Virus record (IMG/VR): IMGVR_UViG_3300017782_000225
Coordinates: 1-23,900 of that record
Origin: a virus
Strand: one strand, 5' to 3'
DNA: 23,900 nt
Shown here: positions 14,968-22,515 of the stretch, one piece after another
Numbering within the stretch: position 1 is the stretch's first letter
How the letters are laid out: every line of letters begins with the position of its first letter
Translations under genes and position numbers: made by a program
The notes under the pieces: generated by a model
Seen by the model: only the letters and a program-made list of their open reading frames with translations
Database searches by the model: none
What the model was told of the DNA's origin: nothing

Positions 14968-15335
14968 GCGGAACCTCCTGTCTTTGTGTTGAAGGACAAA
15001 TGTACTACATTACCATCATATGTTTTTTCTACACCTGCCTCTTCCTCTAGTTCTACATCAATATCCATCTCTGTGTCAATAACTTTTGACACATATTCGT
15101 GTACAATATTGCGTAGTTCTTCCACCTCTTCCATAACAGGAACAGAAGCACACATCATCTTAGCAAAGTGCATCACTTGATAATAGTCTTCGTCATCCAT
15201 AGGATTGTCTGGCATTGCCATAATAGATATGTCAACTTCACCTGACCACTTACCGTCATCATCAGCGAATGGCCTGACACGGATAAGGAAATCTTCCTCG
15301 CTTACTTCACTAGCTAGTTTCTCCATCATACTCAT
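14964..15335 (-). CDS. Conserved acidic phage protein of unknown function
   Basis: A 123-residue, strongly acidic protein with three methionines near the start (MSMMEKLASEVSEE). Residues 15-45 may form beta strands (DFLIRVRPFADDDGKWSGEV), 48-85 a helix with the FAKMMCASVP segment, and the C-terminal part a second acidic helix and short strands. No known motif. AAGGAG is 6 bases before the ATG, inside the end of the endonuclease gene. Co-transcribed with DNA processing genes; acidity could suit DNA mimicry or protein binding, but there is no direct evidence. Confidence 0.7.
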   Translation of the reverse strand: MSMMEKLASEVSEEDFLIRVRPFADDDGKWSGEVDISIMAMPDNPMDDEDYYQVMHFAKMMCASVPVMEEVEELRNIVHEYVSKVIDTEMDIDVELEEEAGVEKTYDGNVVHLSFNTKTGGSA

Positions 15336-15337
15336 AG

Positions 15338-15793
15338 TTATCTCCTTTTCACCTTTGTGCCGCCAAACTTGATAAACTTTGGATGCTTGTTATTACCCTT
15401 CTCCTTCAACCAATCTTCAGGGATTATCCTGTCATAGTATCTAAAGCCATACTTAATACACCATTCACCGTAGGTAGACTTAGCACCCTTACGTAACTTA
15501 CGTCTGCTGCTTTCAAATACGAAACGAATATCCAATTTAGGATGTTGCTTCTTGATAGCTAGATGCTTGCGTCTATCTGCTGCGGTGAACATACCCTTTG
15601 TTTCAATAATGATTCCGTTGGACAGAACGAAGTCAGGTGTGTAGGTTCTATATGCTAAGTCTTCCCACTCAATCTTAACCTGCTCATACAGAAAGTCAAC
15701 CTTCTGTTCCTTGAGATAGTCAGACACCTTGAGTTCAAGACCACTACGATACCCATATTTCCGTGCTGCCCTAAATTGTTTTGCGTTAGGCAA
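15338..15793 (-). CDS. T7 endonuclease I-type Holliday junction resolvase
   Basis: A 151-residue nuclease of the T7 gp3 family, which resolves branched DNA and helps break down host DNA and mature phage DNA. All active-site residues are present in near-identical positions to T7: E20 (YRSGLE), D54 (YTPDF), E64-x-K66 (IIIETKG). Further family marks are RFVFESS (90-96), KGAKSTYGEWC (102-112) and IPEDWL (124-129). The length equals the family norm. The start is TTG at 15793; an in-frame TAA lies immediately before it and the next Met is at residue 68, after the catalytic residues, so TTG must be used. AGGTG stands 6 bases upstream within the exonuclease gene, which overlaps by 8 bases. Confidence 0.92.
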   Translation of the reverse strand: MPNAKQFRAARKYGYRSGLELKVSDYLKEQKVDFLYEQVKIEWEDLAYRTYTPDFVLSNGIIIETKGMFTAADRRKHLAIKKQHPKLDIRFVFESSRRKLRKGAKSTYGEWCIKYGFRYYDRIIPEDWLKEKGNNKHPKFIKFGGTKVKRR

Positions 15794-16637
15794 TTACATC
15801 ACCTATATAACTTACTGTAGGTGGGTTCTTTGCCTGTGACTTTACAGATGGACGCTCAGTAAGATCAGGCCAACAGTCAAAACGATAGCTACAGAATTTA
15901 CATCCGTTATTAAGGACTTTATTACCTGTGGGCTTGCCACGAAAAGTTTCAAGCACTGGTTCAAAACATCTTTCAAACTTGTTCTCCTTTACTGTCTGTA
16001 CTGTTGTCTTAATCTTGGCAAGTTCAGTGTCCATGTCAAGACCTGTAGCTGGTACATATTTAAAGTGACCATTGGCTTTGTTTATTACCCACCAGCCACC
16101 TGCACGTTTGCCAGATGCTTTTGCATAGCCAGCTAATTGACCTATGTAACCAAACCCATCACCACTGGCAAGGGTGTCAAAGGAATCAAATTTGTTTCTG
16201 TATGACCAGTCTGAAGCTGATTTAATATCATCGACAGCATCGTTAATGACAATATCATATGAGCCGTTAATGCTAGTATCCCCAACGTCAAGAGTAACTT
16301 TTTCAGTATCCTCATACTTAACACCTGCTTCCTTGAGTACGCCTTTGAAGACAGCTTCTACAATGTCTCCAAGCATCATGTTCATCATAAAATTAGTTGG
16401 CATTGGTATCGCTACTTCTGGCTTATTCTTTTCATACCAGAGTTGGCAAGTGGGGCGACCCACATTAGACATTCGTATTCTGAAATCGCCCCGACTTTTA
16501 CCGCTGCCAAACTGCCTACGCAATGCGTCAGCTACATCTGTGGCTACCTGTTGAATGGTATCCTCAGTCATAGCACTGTCACCGCGAACCGCATCAGTCA
16601 TATACTGATGCAGTGTTAGTTCAGCGGGGTGGTTCAT
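15786..16637 (-). CDS. Cas4/RecB-like PD-(D/E)XK exonuclease with Fe-S cluster cysteines
   Basis: A 283-residue protein of the Cas4/AddB-type nuclease group, probably degrading DNA from ends for recombination or host DNA breakdown, taking the place of the T7 gp6 exonuclease. Residues 56-70 contain MSNVGRPTCQLWYE with the first cluster cysteine (C64). Motif II is D128 (NGSYD), motif III D137-x-K139 (DDIKSA), and a QxxxY element lies at 167-171 (GQLAGY). Three more cysteines cluster at the C-terminus, C246, C249 and C255 (GCKFCSYRFDC), giving the C-n-CxxC-n-C set for a 4Fe-4S cluster. The start overlaps the previous stop by one base (TAATG). Neighbours are endonuclease I and a possible ssDNA-binding protein. 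Confidence 0.85.
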   Translation of the reverse strand: MNHPAELTLHQYMTDAVRGDSAMTEDTIQQVATDVADALRRQFGSGKSRGDFRIRMSNVGRPTCQLWYEKNKPEVAIPMPTNFMMNMMLGDIVEAVFKGVLKEAGVKYEDTEKVTLDVGDTSINGSYDIVINDAVDDIKSASDWSYRNKFDSFDTLASGDGFGYIGQLAGYAKASGKRAGGWWVINKANGHFKYVPATGLDMDTELAKIKTTVQTVKENKFERCFEPVLETFRGKPTGNKVLNNGCKFCSYRFDCWPDLTERPSVKSQAKNPPTVSYIGDVIA

Positions 16638-17542
16638 TATGCGGCATCCTCTTCATCAATCTCAATGTCAACGATACCATCTACCACATCTACATCGGCA
16701 TCACTCATTTTTTCAGTAGCTTTTTCTGACCAAGAGTTGAGGATGTAGCTATTGTAGTTATCCACCCAAGAAACGAAGTCAGCAAACAAGTCATGCTGTT
16801 CTTTCATTATGTCCAGCATAGCTGTGGTATCAAGCGAAGCCAAAGGCACGTAGTAAGATGCGCCTGTTGGAATCTTACGCTCATCCGATTTTAAGTGGAT
16901 GACGTGGTTGATTGGAAGAAGTGACATCTTAGCCAAAGTAGCAAAGCTTTTACCTAACTCAGCGAAGGCATCACGGTTATCAATCTCCCACACAACAGGT
17001 GTGTCAGATACGTCTACGGGATTGCCCTTATCGTCTGTAGGGTTAATCATCTCAACAGTACCAAGCACTACACGAACACGCTTAATGGATTTAAGCAGGT
17101 CTTGCATTTTCTCTGGCAATGCCTTGAAGTCTTTGATGTACCCTGCTGGTTTCCCACAATTAAATCCACCATCATTATCCTTGAGGTCAGACTGAAGTTT
17201 AGCATCCGTAGTCATAACACTCTTGATGTAACGGTTAGGACTTTTACCAGAGGCCTGTACAAAACGCTTGTACATGAAGCGTTGCAGGAATGGACGCAGT
17301 TTAATCTCTGAAGCGTAGTAAGTCGGGCCATCTGGAATTTCCATCTTGTATGTACCTGCTTCTACAACCTCAACATTAACTGTCTTACCATTAACTTCGG
17401 CTGGCCCCATAATAGGGGAATGATGTATGCGTAGACGTGCTAGAGAACTGCTGGACGAACCTGTTTGTTTTTCGTTAGCAATACCCATAGCCTCTGCCAT
17501 AGCAGCATAGTTGTTTGTATCAATAGTCGTAAGTTGTGACAT
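16637..17542 (-). CDS. Probable ssDNA-binding protein (acidic C-terminal tail)
   Basis: A 301-residue protein without clear database-type motif in my reading. Its arrangement suits an ssDNA-binding protein: a Ser-rich N-terminal segment, a central region with aromatic and basic residues (RPFLQRFMYKRFVQASG, 83-99) and beta-like segments, a helical region, and an acidic C-terminus (DVDVVDGIVDIEIDEEDAA), as used by T7 gp2.5 and bacterial SSB to contact the polymerase and helicase. It sits directly after the polymerase gene and before the exonuclease, matching the functional set of T7. AAAGGAG precedes the ATG by 6 bases. The identification is inference from tail and context; it could instead be a recombination mediator. 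Confidence 0.6.
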   Translation of the reverse strand: MSQLTTIDTNNYAAMAEAMGIANEKQTGSSSSSLARLRIHHSPIMGPAEVNGKTVNVEVVEAGTYKMEIPDGPTYYASEIKLRPFLQRFMYKRFVQASGKSPNRYIKSVMTTDAKLQSDLKDNDGGFNCGKPAGYIKDFKALPEKMQDLLKSIKRVRVVLGTVEMINPTDDKGNPVDVSDTPVVWEIDNRDAFAELGKSFATLAKMSLLPINHVIHLKSDERKIPTGASYYVPLASLDTTAMLDIMKEQHDLFADFVSWVDNYNSYILNSWSEKATEKMSDADVDVVDGIVDIEIDEEDAA

Positions 17543-17581
17543 ATATTTCTCCTTTCATAAAAACAATGAGACATAGTTATA

Positions 17582-19624
17582 TCATGCTACGTCTTTAACG
17601 TCAAGCCAATTCGGTCCGATTTTTGCCTCTAAAAGTAAAGGCACATTGAACTCTATACCCCATCTAAGGGTAATAAGTTCTAGTAGTTTGTCATTAGTAT
17701 TCTGTATGACGTTGATTACTTGTGACTCTTCGTCAGGATGAATATCAATAACAATACTGTCGTGAACAGAGTTCACTATACATGATTGCATACCCTTTAG
17801 CAACCCCTCTATATACAATAAAGCAATAGGAACAATGTCTGCTGTTGCAAAGGACTGCACAGGGTAGTTTTTGATCTGTGTAAAGTGTGACACACGCCCA
17901 CTAGCTTTACGCACCACATCAGGGAACGAAAACTCACGACCACTAGGCGTGGTTATTTTTTGTGTTTCTATAGCTTCTTTAGCCAGTCGGGAATGCCAAG
18001 CTGCCACCCCTTGGTATTTGCTGTTGAAGTGTTCATAGTACGCTGCTTCCGCTTTTGTTCTACCGAAGCCTGTCGCGCCGTAGAGTGGCGCAAACGTATG
18101 CGCTTTCGCATCCTGCCTACTCGTAGGTTGACCAGCATCGGTAATAACTTTAGCGGTGTATGCATGTACATCAAATCCAGTAGATACTTCTTCAATTGCT
18201 ACCTCGTCTTGTGATAGGTAGGCTGCAGCACGGAACTCCAACTGTGCGAAGTCGGCTTCCATTACCTTACCACCTGCAAATCGTGACACAAATACTTTCT
18301 TGACAGGGAACGTACCGCCACGTGGCATGTTCTGCATATTAGGATTAGCCCCACTAAAACGACCAGTGGATGTGCGATGCTGTAATAGACTTACATGAAG
18401 CTTACCGTCCTGCTTAGTATAGTTACGTATGCCCTCAACAAAAGAAGACAGGTATGTATCTACGGCACTAAGTCGGCGCACCTTGTACAAAAAGTCAACG
18501 GCCTCATCCATACCTTTAGTCTTGGCACCAGCCTCTAGCAATTCAAGGTTTTGCTTACTGGTACTAAAACCGTTTGCACTCAACCACTTAGATGATGGTG
18601 GCTTAAACTTGAAGCCAGCCAAAGTATCAGACGGGATAAACAAAAACCCTTCCGTGTTACAGTCAGCACATCTGCTAGGTTTAGCAAACGGCTCACCATT
18701 CTTTTTGGTCTTGCGTATATAACCTGTGCCATTACAAGTGTGGCACTGTTGTGCTACAGTTTTATACAGACGTTCTGTACCGTAAGATACCATGCTGCGA
18801 AACTCTACGTCATCCATATACGGATCAATCTTACTTGCCCAATCCGCTTTATCAATAACCTTCCTACCATATATAACCCAGCCTAGTTGTTCTGGACTGT
18901 TAAGATTGATAGGAGTATCGCCCATTACATTGCGTACATGAGACTGCAGTGCCTTCTCCAACTCGTCACGTTCCTGTTCAAACTCGCTGCGTACCTCATC
19001 TAACTTAGATAAGTCAACCGCAAAGCCACGCTGATAGATACGTGCAAGTGTAACACATACTTGATTGGTCAGGTCTACTGTGCCACGCAAACCGCTATCA
19101 GTGGGCGTATTCAAACGATACATCAACTTGTCAGACAGTTGCTGCGTAGCGCGAAGGTCAGCAGATAGATACTCAGACAATTCATCGTGAGGTATGTCAC
19201 GTGTGCTGTAGCCCTTTCTAAAATACTCTTTTAGTGTATCCTGTTTCTTAGTCTCCAACTCGTATCGTTCTGCACAAGCCTCAAGAGACAACGGTTCTTT
19301 GTTACCACGCTGCAGTACATATTCAGCAAGCATTGTATCAAAGACAGGGCCATCATAGGTAAAGCCAGACTCCCATAGCCACAGTAAATCGTATGCAGCA
19401 TTGTGACAGATAAGCACAGTAGCCTGATCAAGCCACTTCTGAAGCAGGTTGTGTCCATGATACGTAGGCTCACGCTCATTGTGGTCAAAGGTAATCAAGT
19501 CTTCTTGCCCTTGGTCAGTCAACACACCAACCATAGTCAATGAGTTAGTAGGCTCAAAAGGGTCAAGATGCATCTTACCATCACGCTGCGTTGTTGTGTT
19601 TTCTACATCAAGTGTTAGCTTCAT
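17582..19624 (-). CDS. polA: Family A DNA polymerase with exonuclease and DnaJ-type zinc insertion
   Basis: A 680-residue replicative polymerase. The 3'-5' exonuclease domain has D6-x-E8 (LDVENT), N75/D79 (HNAAYD) and Y152...D156 (YLSAD). Polymerase motifs: A, D458 to R465 (DFAQLEFR); B, R503, K507, F511, Y515-G516 (KAHTFAPLYG); C, H621-D622 (VHDSIV). Between exonuclease and palm lies a zinc-binding insertion with CHTCNGTG (294-301) and CADC (319-322), like half of a DnaJ cysteine-rich domain. This architecture is known from HMO-2011-type phages and marks the group. The residue equivalent to E. coli Phe762 is Phe (F511). It overlaps the helicase gene by 4 bases (ATGA). The insertion's role is unknown; it may bind DNA or a partner. 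Confidence 0.95.
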   Translation of the reverse strand: MKLTLDVENTTTQRDGKMHLDPFEPTNSLTMVGVLTDQGQEDLITFDHNEREPTYHGHNLLQKWLDQATVLICHNAAYDLLWLWESGFTYDGPVFDTMLAEYVLQRGNKEPLSLEACAERYELETKKQDTLKEYFRKGYSTRDIPHDELSEYLSADLRATQQLSDKLMYRLNTPTDSGLRGTVDLTNQVCVTLARIYQRGFAVDLSKLDEVRSEFEQERDELEKALQSHVRNVMGDTPINLNSPEQLGWVIYGRKVIDKADWASKIDPYMDDVEFRSMVSYGTERLYKTVAQQCHTCNGTGYIRKTKKNGEPFAKPSRCADCNTEGFLFIPSDTLAGFKFKPPSSKWLSANGFSTSKQNLELLEAGAKTKGMDEAVDFLYKVRRLSAVDTYLSSFVEGIRNYTKQDGKLHVSLLQHRTSTGRFSGANPNMQNMPRGGTFPVKKVFVSRFAGGKVMEADFAQLEFRAAAYLSQDEVAIEEVSTGFDVHAYTAKVITDAGQPTSRQDAKAHTFAPLYGATGFGRTKAEAAYYEHFNSKYQGVAAWHSRLAKEAIETQKITTPSGREFSFPDVVRKASGRVSHFTQIKNYPVQSFATADIVPIALLYIEGLLKGMQSCIVNSVHDSIVIDIHPDEESQVINVIQNTNDKLLELITLRWGIEFNVPLLLEAKIGPNWLDVKDVA

Positions 19625-20841
19625 ACTGTATACCTCGCTGTTCTATACTCAAGTTCACAGTGTACCACACCATGCCAACCTGACAACTTATTTTTTACTA
19701 CGTTCAAATGACGCTGTGTGTCCTCTTCTTCTTGCCCATCTACGACAGGGTTCTTGGCAATCAAAACCATCAGGTCAGCTTCAGCAGCCTTACCTGTACG
19801 TGAGCCTTCCATCATTGACTGGTTCAAAAGAACCTTACCTTCTGCCTCTGCAGATAGCTGCGACATATAAAAGATAGCACACTCATGCTGCTTGGCAATC
19901 TGCCTTGCGTGTACTGCGTTAGCTTTCAATGACTCGTCTTGTCGAGCGAACCCGCCTTTAGCAAACTTGTCACCCATGTCAAGCAGAACAATGTCAGGCT
20001 TGTATGACTTACAGATTGACTCTACCCAATTCATATCACGCCCTGTTGCATCCTTAATCTTAATGCGGTTCTTGACTGGCTCATACAGTTCACGAGCCTT
20101 GGCAGGGTTACTCTTAATCTCCTGCATAGTCATGCCAGTAGCGGCAGTCAGATACCTAGCACCGACACGGTGATAGCCTTCCTCGTTACATAACACAATG
20201 CAGTTAGCACCCTGCTGGGCGAAGCCGCCCGGACTTGCAATCAAGCTGGCGTGGAAAGATGTCTTACCAGTGTTAGGTCTAGCACCAATCTCAATCAAGT
20301 GTCCAGCATTAACGCCCTCAACCTTACGTGTGAGGCTTGGGATGTTGAAAGTCCAACGTGCCTCAAGATCATTACGTGCTAGTAGAGTGTCCATGTCAAT
20401 GTCATCCCACTCGATATTTAGATCAGGCGTAAAGTCATCTCCATACTGCTCAAGGAGTATGCGTAGTGGCTCAAGACTAGACTTGTCACCATTCACATAG
20501 TCAAATCCAAGATTGGCAATGTCCTCGCCAACAACCTGCTGAAACAGCTTAGACAACACTTCCTGCGCCACATCACCACCCATAGGCTGTTCTGCTTTAA
20601 TCTTGTGGAACAAGGCAGAGTATGCCTGCTTCTGTGCAGTGGTCAAAGTTGGATTGTTAGACATAAACAATGCCTCAATCTCATCAGGTGTCACAGTACG
20701 CTCATAACGATCCATAGCAGTATCAATAGCCTGCTTAATCTTGCGAACATCCTTACTAAACAAACGATCAGGACAACGTGCGCCACGATGGTCTTCGTAG
20801 AACTCCCTATCCATTAAACTTCTAATCAGTGATAATTCCAT
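19621..20841 (-). CDS. DnaB/gp4-type replicative helicase
   Basis: A 406-residue hexameric-type helicase that would unwind the fork for the neighbouring polymerase. Residues 1-150 form a helical N-terminal domain without zinc or TOPRIM motifs. The RecA-like core starts near 175 with Walker A at 187-194 (ARPNTGKT), a catalytic Glu in LCNEE (E220/E221), and Walker B at 283-288 (DIVLLD). FYMSQLS (324-330) matches the helicase motif H3 and a KNKLSG...E loop (383 onward) the C-terminal arm. Unlike T7 gp4, primase is encoded by the separate upstream gene, which overlaps by 20 bases. GGAG lies 7 bases before the ATG. Confidence 0.9.
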   Translation of the reverse strand: MELSLIRSLMDREFYEDHRGARCPDRLFSKDVRKIKQAIDTAMDRYERTVTPDEIEALFMSNNPTLTTAQKQAYSALFHKIKAEQPMGGDVAQEVLSKLFQQVVGEDIANLGFDYVNGDKSSLEPLRILLEQYGDDFTPDLNIEWDDIDMDTLLARNDLEARWTFNIPSLTRKVEGVNAGHLIEIGARPNTGKTSFHASLIASPGGFAQQGANCIVLCNEEGYHRVGARYLTAATGMTMQEIKSNPAKARELYEPVKNRIKIKDATGRDMNWVESICKSYKPDIVLLDMGDKFAKGGFARQDESLKANAVHARQIAKQHECAIFYMSQLSAEAEGKVLLNQSMMEGSRTGKAAEADLMVLIAKNPVVDGQEEEDTQRHLNVVKNKLSGWHGVVHCELEYRTARYTV

Positions 20842-21592
20842 TTAAATTCTCCATATCTGTCGGGTTACGATATTTCAAGTCATCTTTCAATTTGAGTACA
20901 CGAACATCGTTTACGTGTCCTCGTAATTCCTTTGCCATCTGTAACGTCTTAGGTAGCGCATCGGGGTCTAACGCTATTATGGCTGTTGAGAACTGTGTGA
21001 GATACCCTTTATGCGTATCTTGAAGAGATGTACCAAGAAGCGCAACCCCGACAAAGGAACCGTAACCAACAACGGCTGCACTCACACAGTCCTCAACAAC
21101 TATTGCGACTTTACCACAACCATATGTGTATGGCAAGCCACTTTTTCCATATCTTTTCCATTTAGGTAGACGCTTGCCGATAGCGCGGCCTGTTGCATCT
21201 ACAATCTTTCCCTCGTGCATAACAGGAAAAACAATACGATCATCCTTCACATCATACATCACACCCAATTCATCTGGGTCTAGCTTGTAGCGGAAGCAGA
21301 AGCTGAGTACGCTACGCTTATTCCTGTGTGGTACAATGTAATCAGGTAACTCAAATGTTTCATCCGCAAACTTCTCTGCTCCTGCAAAGCCAGCACGAAT
21401 GTCATCTACAGACAGGTGGACAAGTGTACCACCGCTAACAGGACAAGAAACTTTGTAGCAGTTCCATACGAGACTACCCATGTTGTTAGTAACAGTAAAT
21501 GTCTTAGTACCGCCACACTCAGGACAGTTCATGCGTTTAGTTTCACCATTAGATAAGTTTAAATCACTTACTATATTATATATATAATTCAT
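20822..21592 (-). CDS. Primase-like protein (zinc finger plus TOPRIM)
   Basis: A 256-residue protein with the two parts of a T7-type primase. The zinc-binding domain has CPEC (C23, C26) and C45...C50 (NCYKVSC). A linker region includes DDRIVFPVMHEGKIVDATGR (117-136), a conserved start of the RNA polymerase domain. The TOPRIM fold contains E167 (VVED) and D209-x-D211 (ALDPD). It should make RNA primers for lagging-strand synthesis and act with the helicase encoded next. The ribosome binding site is weak (AAAGGAA, 12 bases from the ATG), and the first 16 codons are very AT-rich. An AT-rich repeat region separates it from the integrase gene. Confidence 0.88.
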   Translation of the reverse strand: MNYIYNIVSDLNLSNGETKRMNCPECGGTKTFTVTNNMGSLVWNCYKVSCPVSGGTLVHLSVDDIRAGFAGAEKFADETFELPDYIVPHRNKRSVLSFCFRYKLDPDELGVMYDVKDDRIVFPVMHEGKIVDATGRAIGKRLPKWKRYGKSGLPYTYGCGKVAIVVEDCVSAAVVGYGSFVGVALLGTSLQDTHKGYLTQFSTAIIALDPDALPKTLQMAKELRGHVNDVRVLKLKDDLKYRNPTDMENLNGIITD

Positions 21593-21604
21593 ATTATATC
21601 ACTT
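21563..21604. repeat. AT-rich region with direct repeat ATCACTT
   Basis: ATCACTT occurs at 21563-21569 and 21598-21604, enclosing a 28-base stretch of only A, T and one C-containing spot (TATTATATATATAATTC). The stretch covers the primase start and the 25-base gap to the integrase. It could be an easily melted origin, a promoter, or part of an attachment site beside the integrase; none is shown. Confidence 0.4.
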
Positions 21605-21617
21605 TCCTTTGCGGCAG

Positions 21618-22514
21618 TTAGATGCTTTTACCATGTATTTTTCTAGCTGTCAATGCATTATTTGCACTGGCATACGTATTTTTCATGTAAGGCTTGACAG
21701 ATTGTGGGTTAGCATGTCCTGTAACCGACATAATTTGTGCCATACCGACACCTGCCTCTACCATTTCTGTTGTGCCTGTCCTACGCAAGTCAGATAAACG
21801 TAGTTCTTTGGGTAATCCCGCAGCATCCATCACCTCACGTGCGTATTTAGGCAGTTTATGTAGCGTATAGGGTCTGTATTCACCCGCAATAGGATTAGGG
21901 CGAGGTGCGACATATTGCTGAAAGCCAAAGTCTTGTTCTTGTTGTACTAGCATATCTAACAAATCATCTTCGATAGGCAGATGTACCTCTGCTTTACGTT
22001 TAGACTGCTCAATAAACACACGAGCGTTGTCGAAGTCGATGGCATCCCATGATAGTAGTCGCATGTCACCAATCCTTTGACACCAAGCATATGCCATGTG
22101 TGCAATCAAACCAATGTTCCTAGTCTTAAAATCGCCGTATGCTGTGTCTAAGAACATCTGTATATGTTCCCTAGCCCATACTGTCTTGCGCCTCTCAGCG
22201 GCTCTCCTACGCACCGTAGAGAAAGGATTTATGTGTATGTGTTCCATACGCACAGCGTAATTGAAAAGTATACGAGCAACAGCCATGATGTGATTGGCAA
22301 AAGGTATACCTCTTTCACACCAAATATCATACGCAATCTTAGCACGTTTACTTGACACCTGACGATACTCTATGTTACCCAATACTTTATCATCTATATT
22401 TGTGTCCATCATAACACCTAGAAAGTATTGATACTGTGCCTTAGTGTCATCACGTAAGTTCTTGTAATCAATAGAAGAATAATAATTCTGAGATAGTACG
22501 TTTACTGTTGTCAT
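21618..22514 (-). CDS. int: Tyrosine recombinase / phage integrase
   Basis: A 298-residue site-specific recombinase that would integrate phage DNA into the host chromosome. The N-terminal part (1-110) is a SAM-like core-binding domain. In the catalytic domain, counted from the chosen start: R147 (CQRIGDM), Lys near 172-174 (SKRKAEVHLP), R244 in SDLRRT, H267 (TGH) and the nucleophile Y276 (VKPY), 9 residues after the His as usual. The HxxR box has Ser (S241) instead of His; this position varies in the family. The ATG at 22514 follows the DraG stop by one base; an in-frame TTG at 22544 is less likely. No repressor or attachment site could be identified nearby. Related integrases occur in some HMO-2011-like and other marine phages. 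Confidence 0.9.
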   Translation of the reverse strand: MTTVNVLSQNYYSSIDYKNLRDDTKAQYQYFLGVMMDTNIDDKVLGNIEYRQVSSKRAKIAYDIWCERGIPFANHIMAVARILFNYAVRMEHIHINPFSTVRRRAAERRKTVWAREHIQMFLDTAYGDFKTRNIGLIAHMAYAWCQRIGDMRLLSWDAIDFDNARVFIEQSKRKAEVHLPIEDDLLDMLVQQEQDFGFQQYVAPRPNPIAGEYRPYTLHKLPKYAREVMDAAGLPKELRLSDLRRTGTTEMVEAGVGMAQIMSVTGHANPQSVKPYMKNTYASANNALTARKIHGKSI

Positions 22515-22515
22515 G

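Noticed and set aside
16174-16554. Plus-strand 126-residue ORF opposite the exonuclease gene
   Set aside because: Opposite a gene with complete nuclease motifs; no own ribosome binding site or neighbour on that strand.
21593-21598. TATAAT on the minus strand directly before the primase ATG
   Set aside because: Transcription would start within the coding region; the stretch is nearly pure A/T, so such matches are expected.
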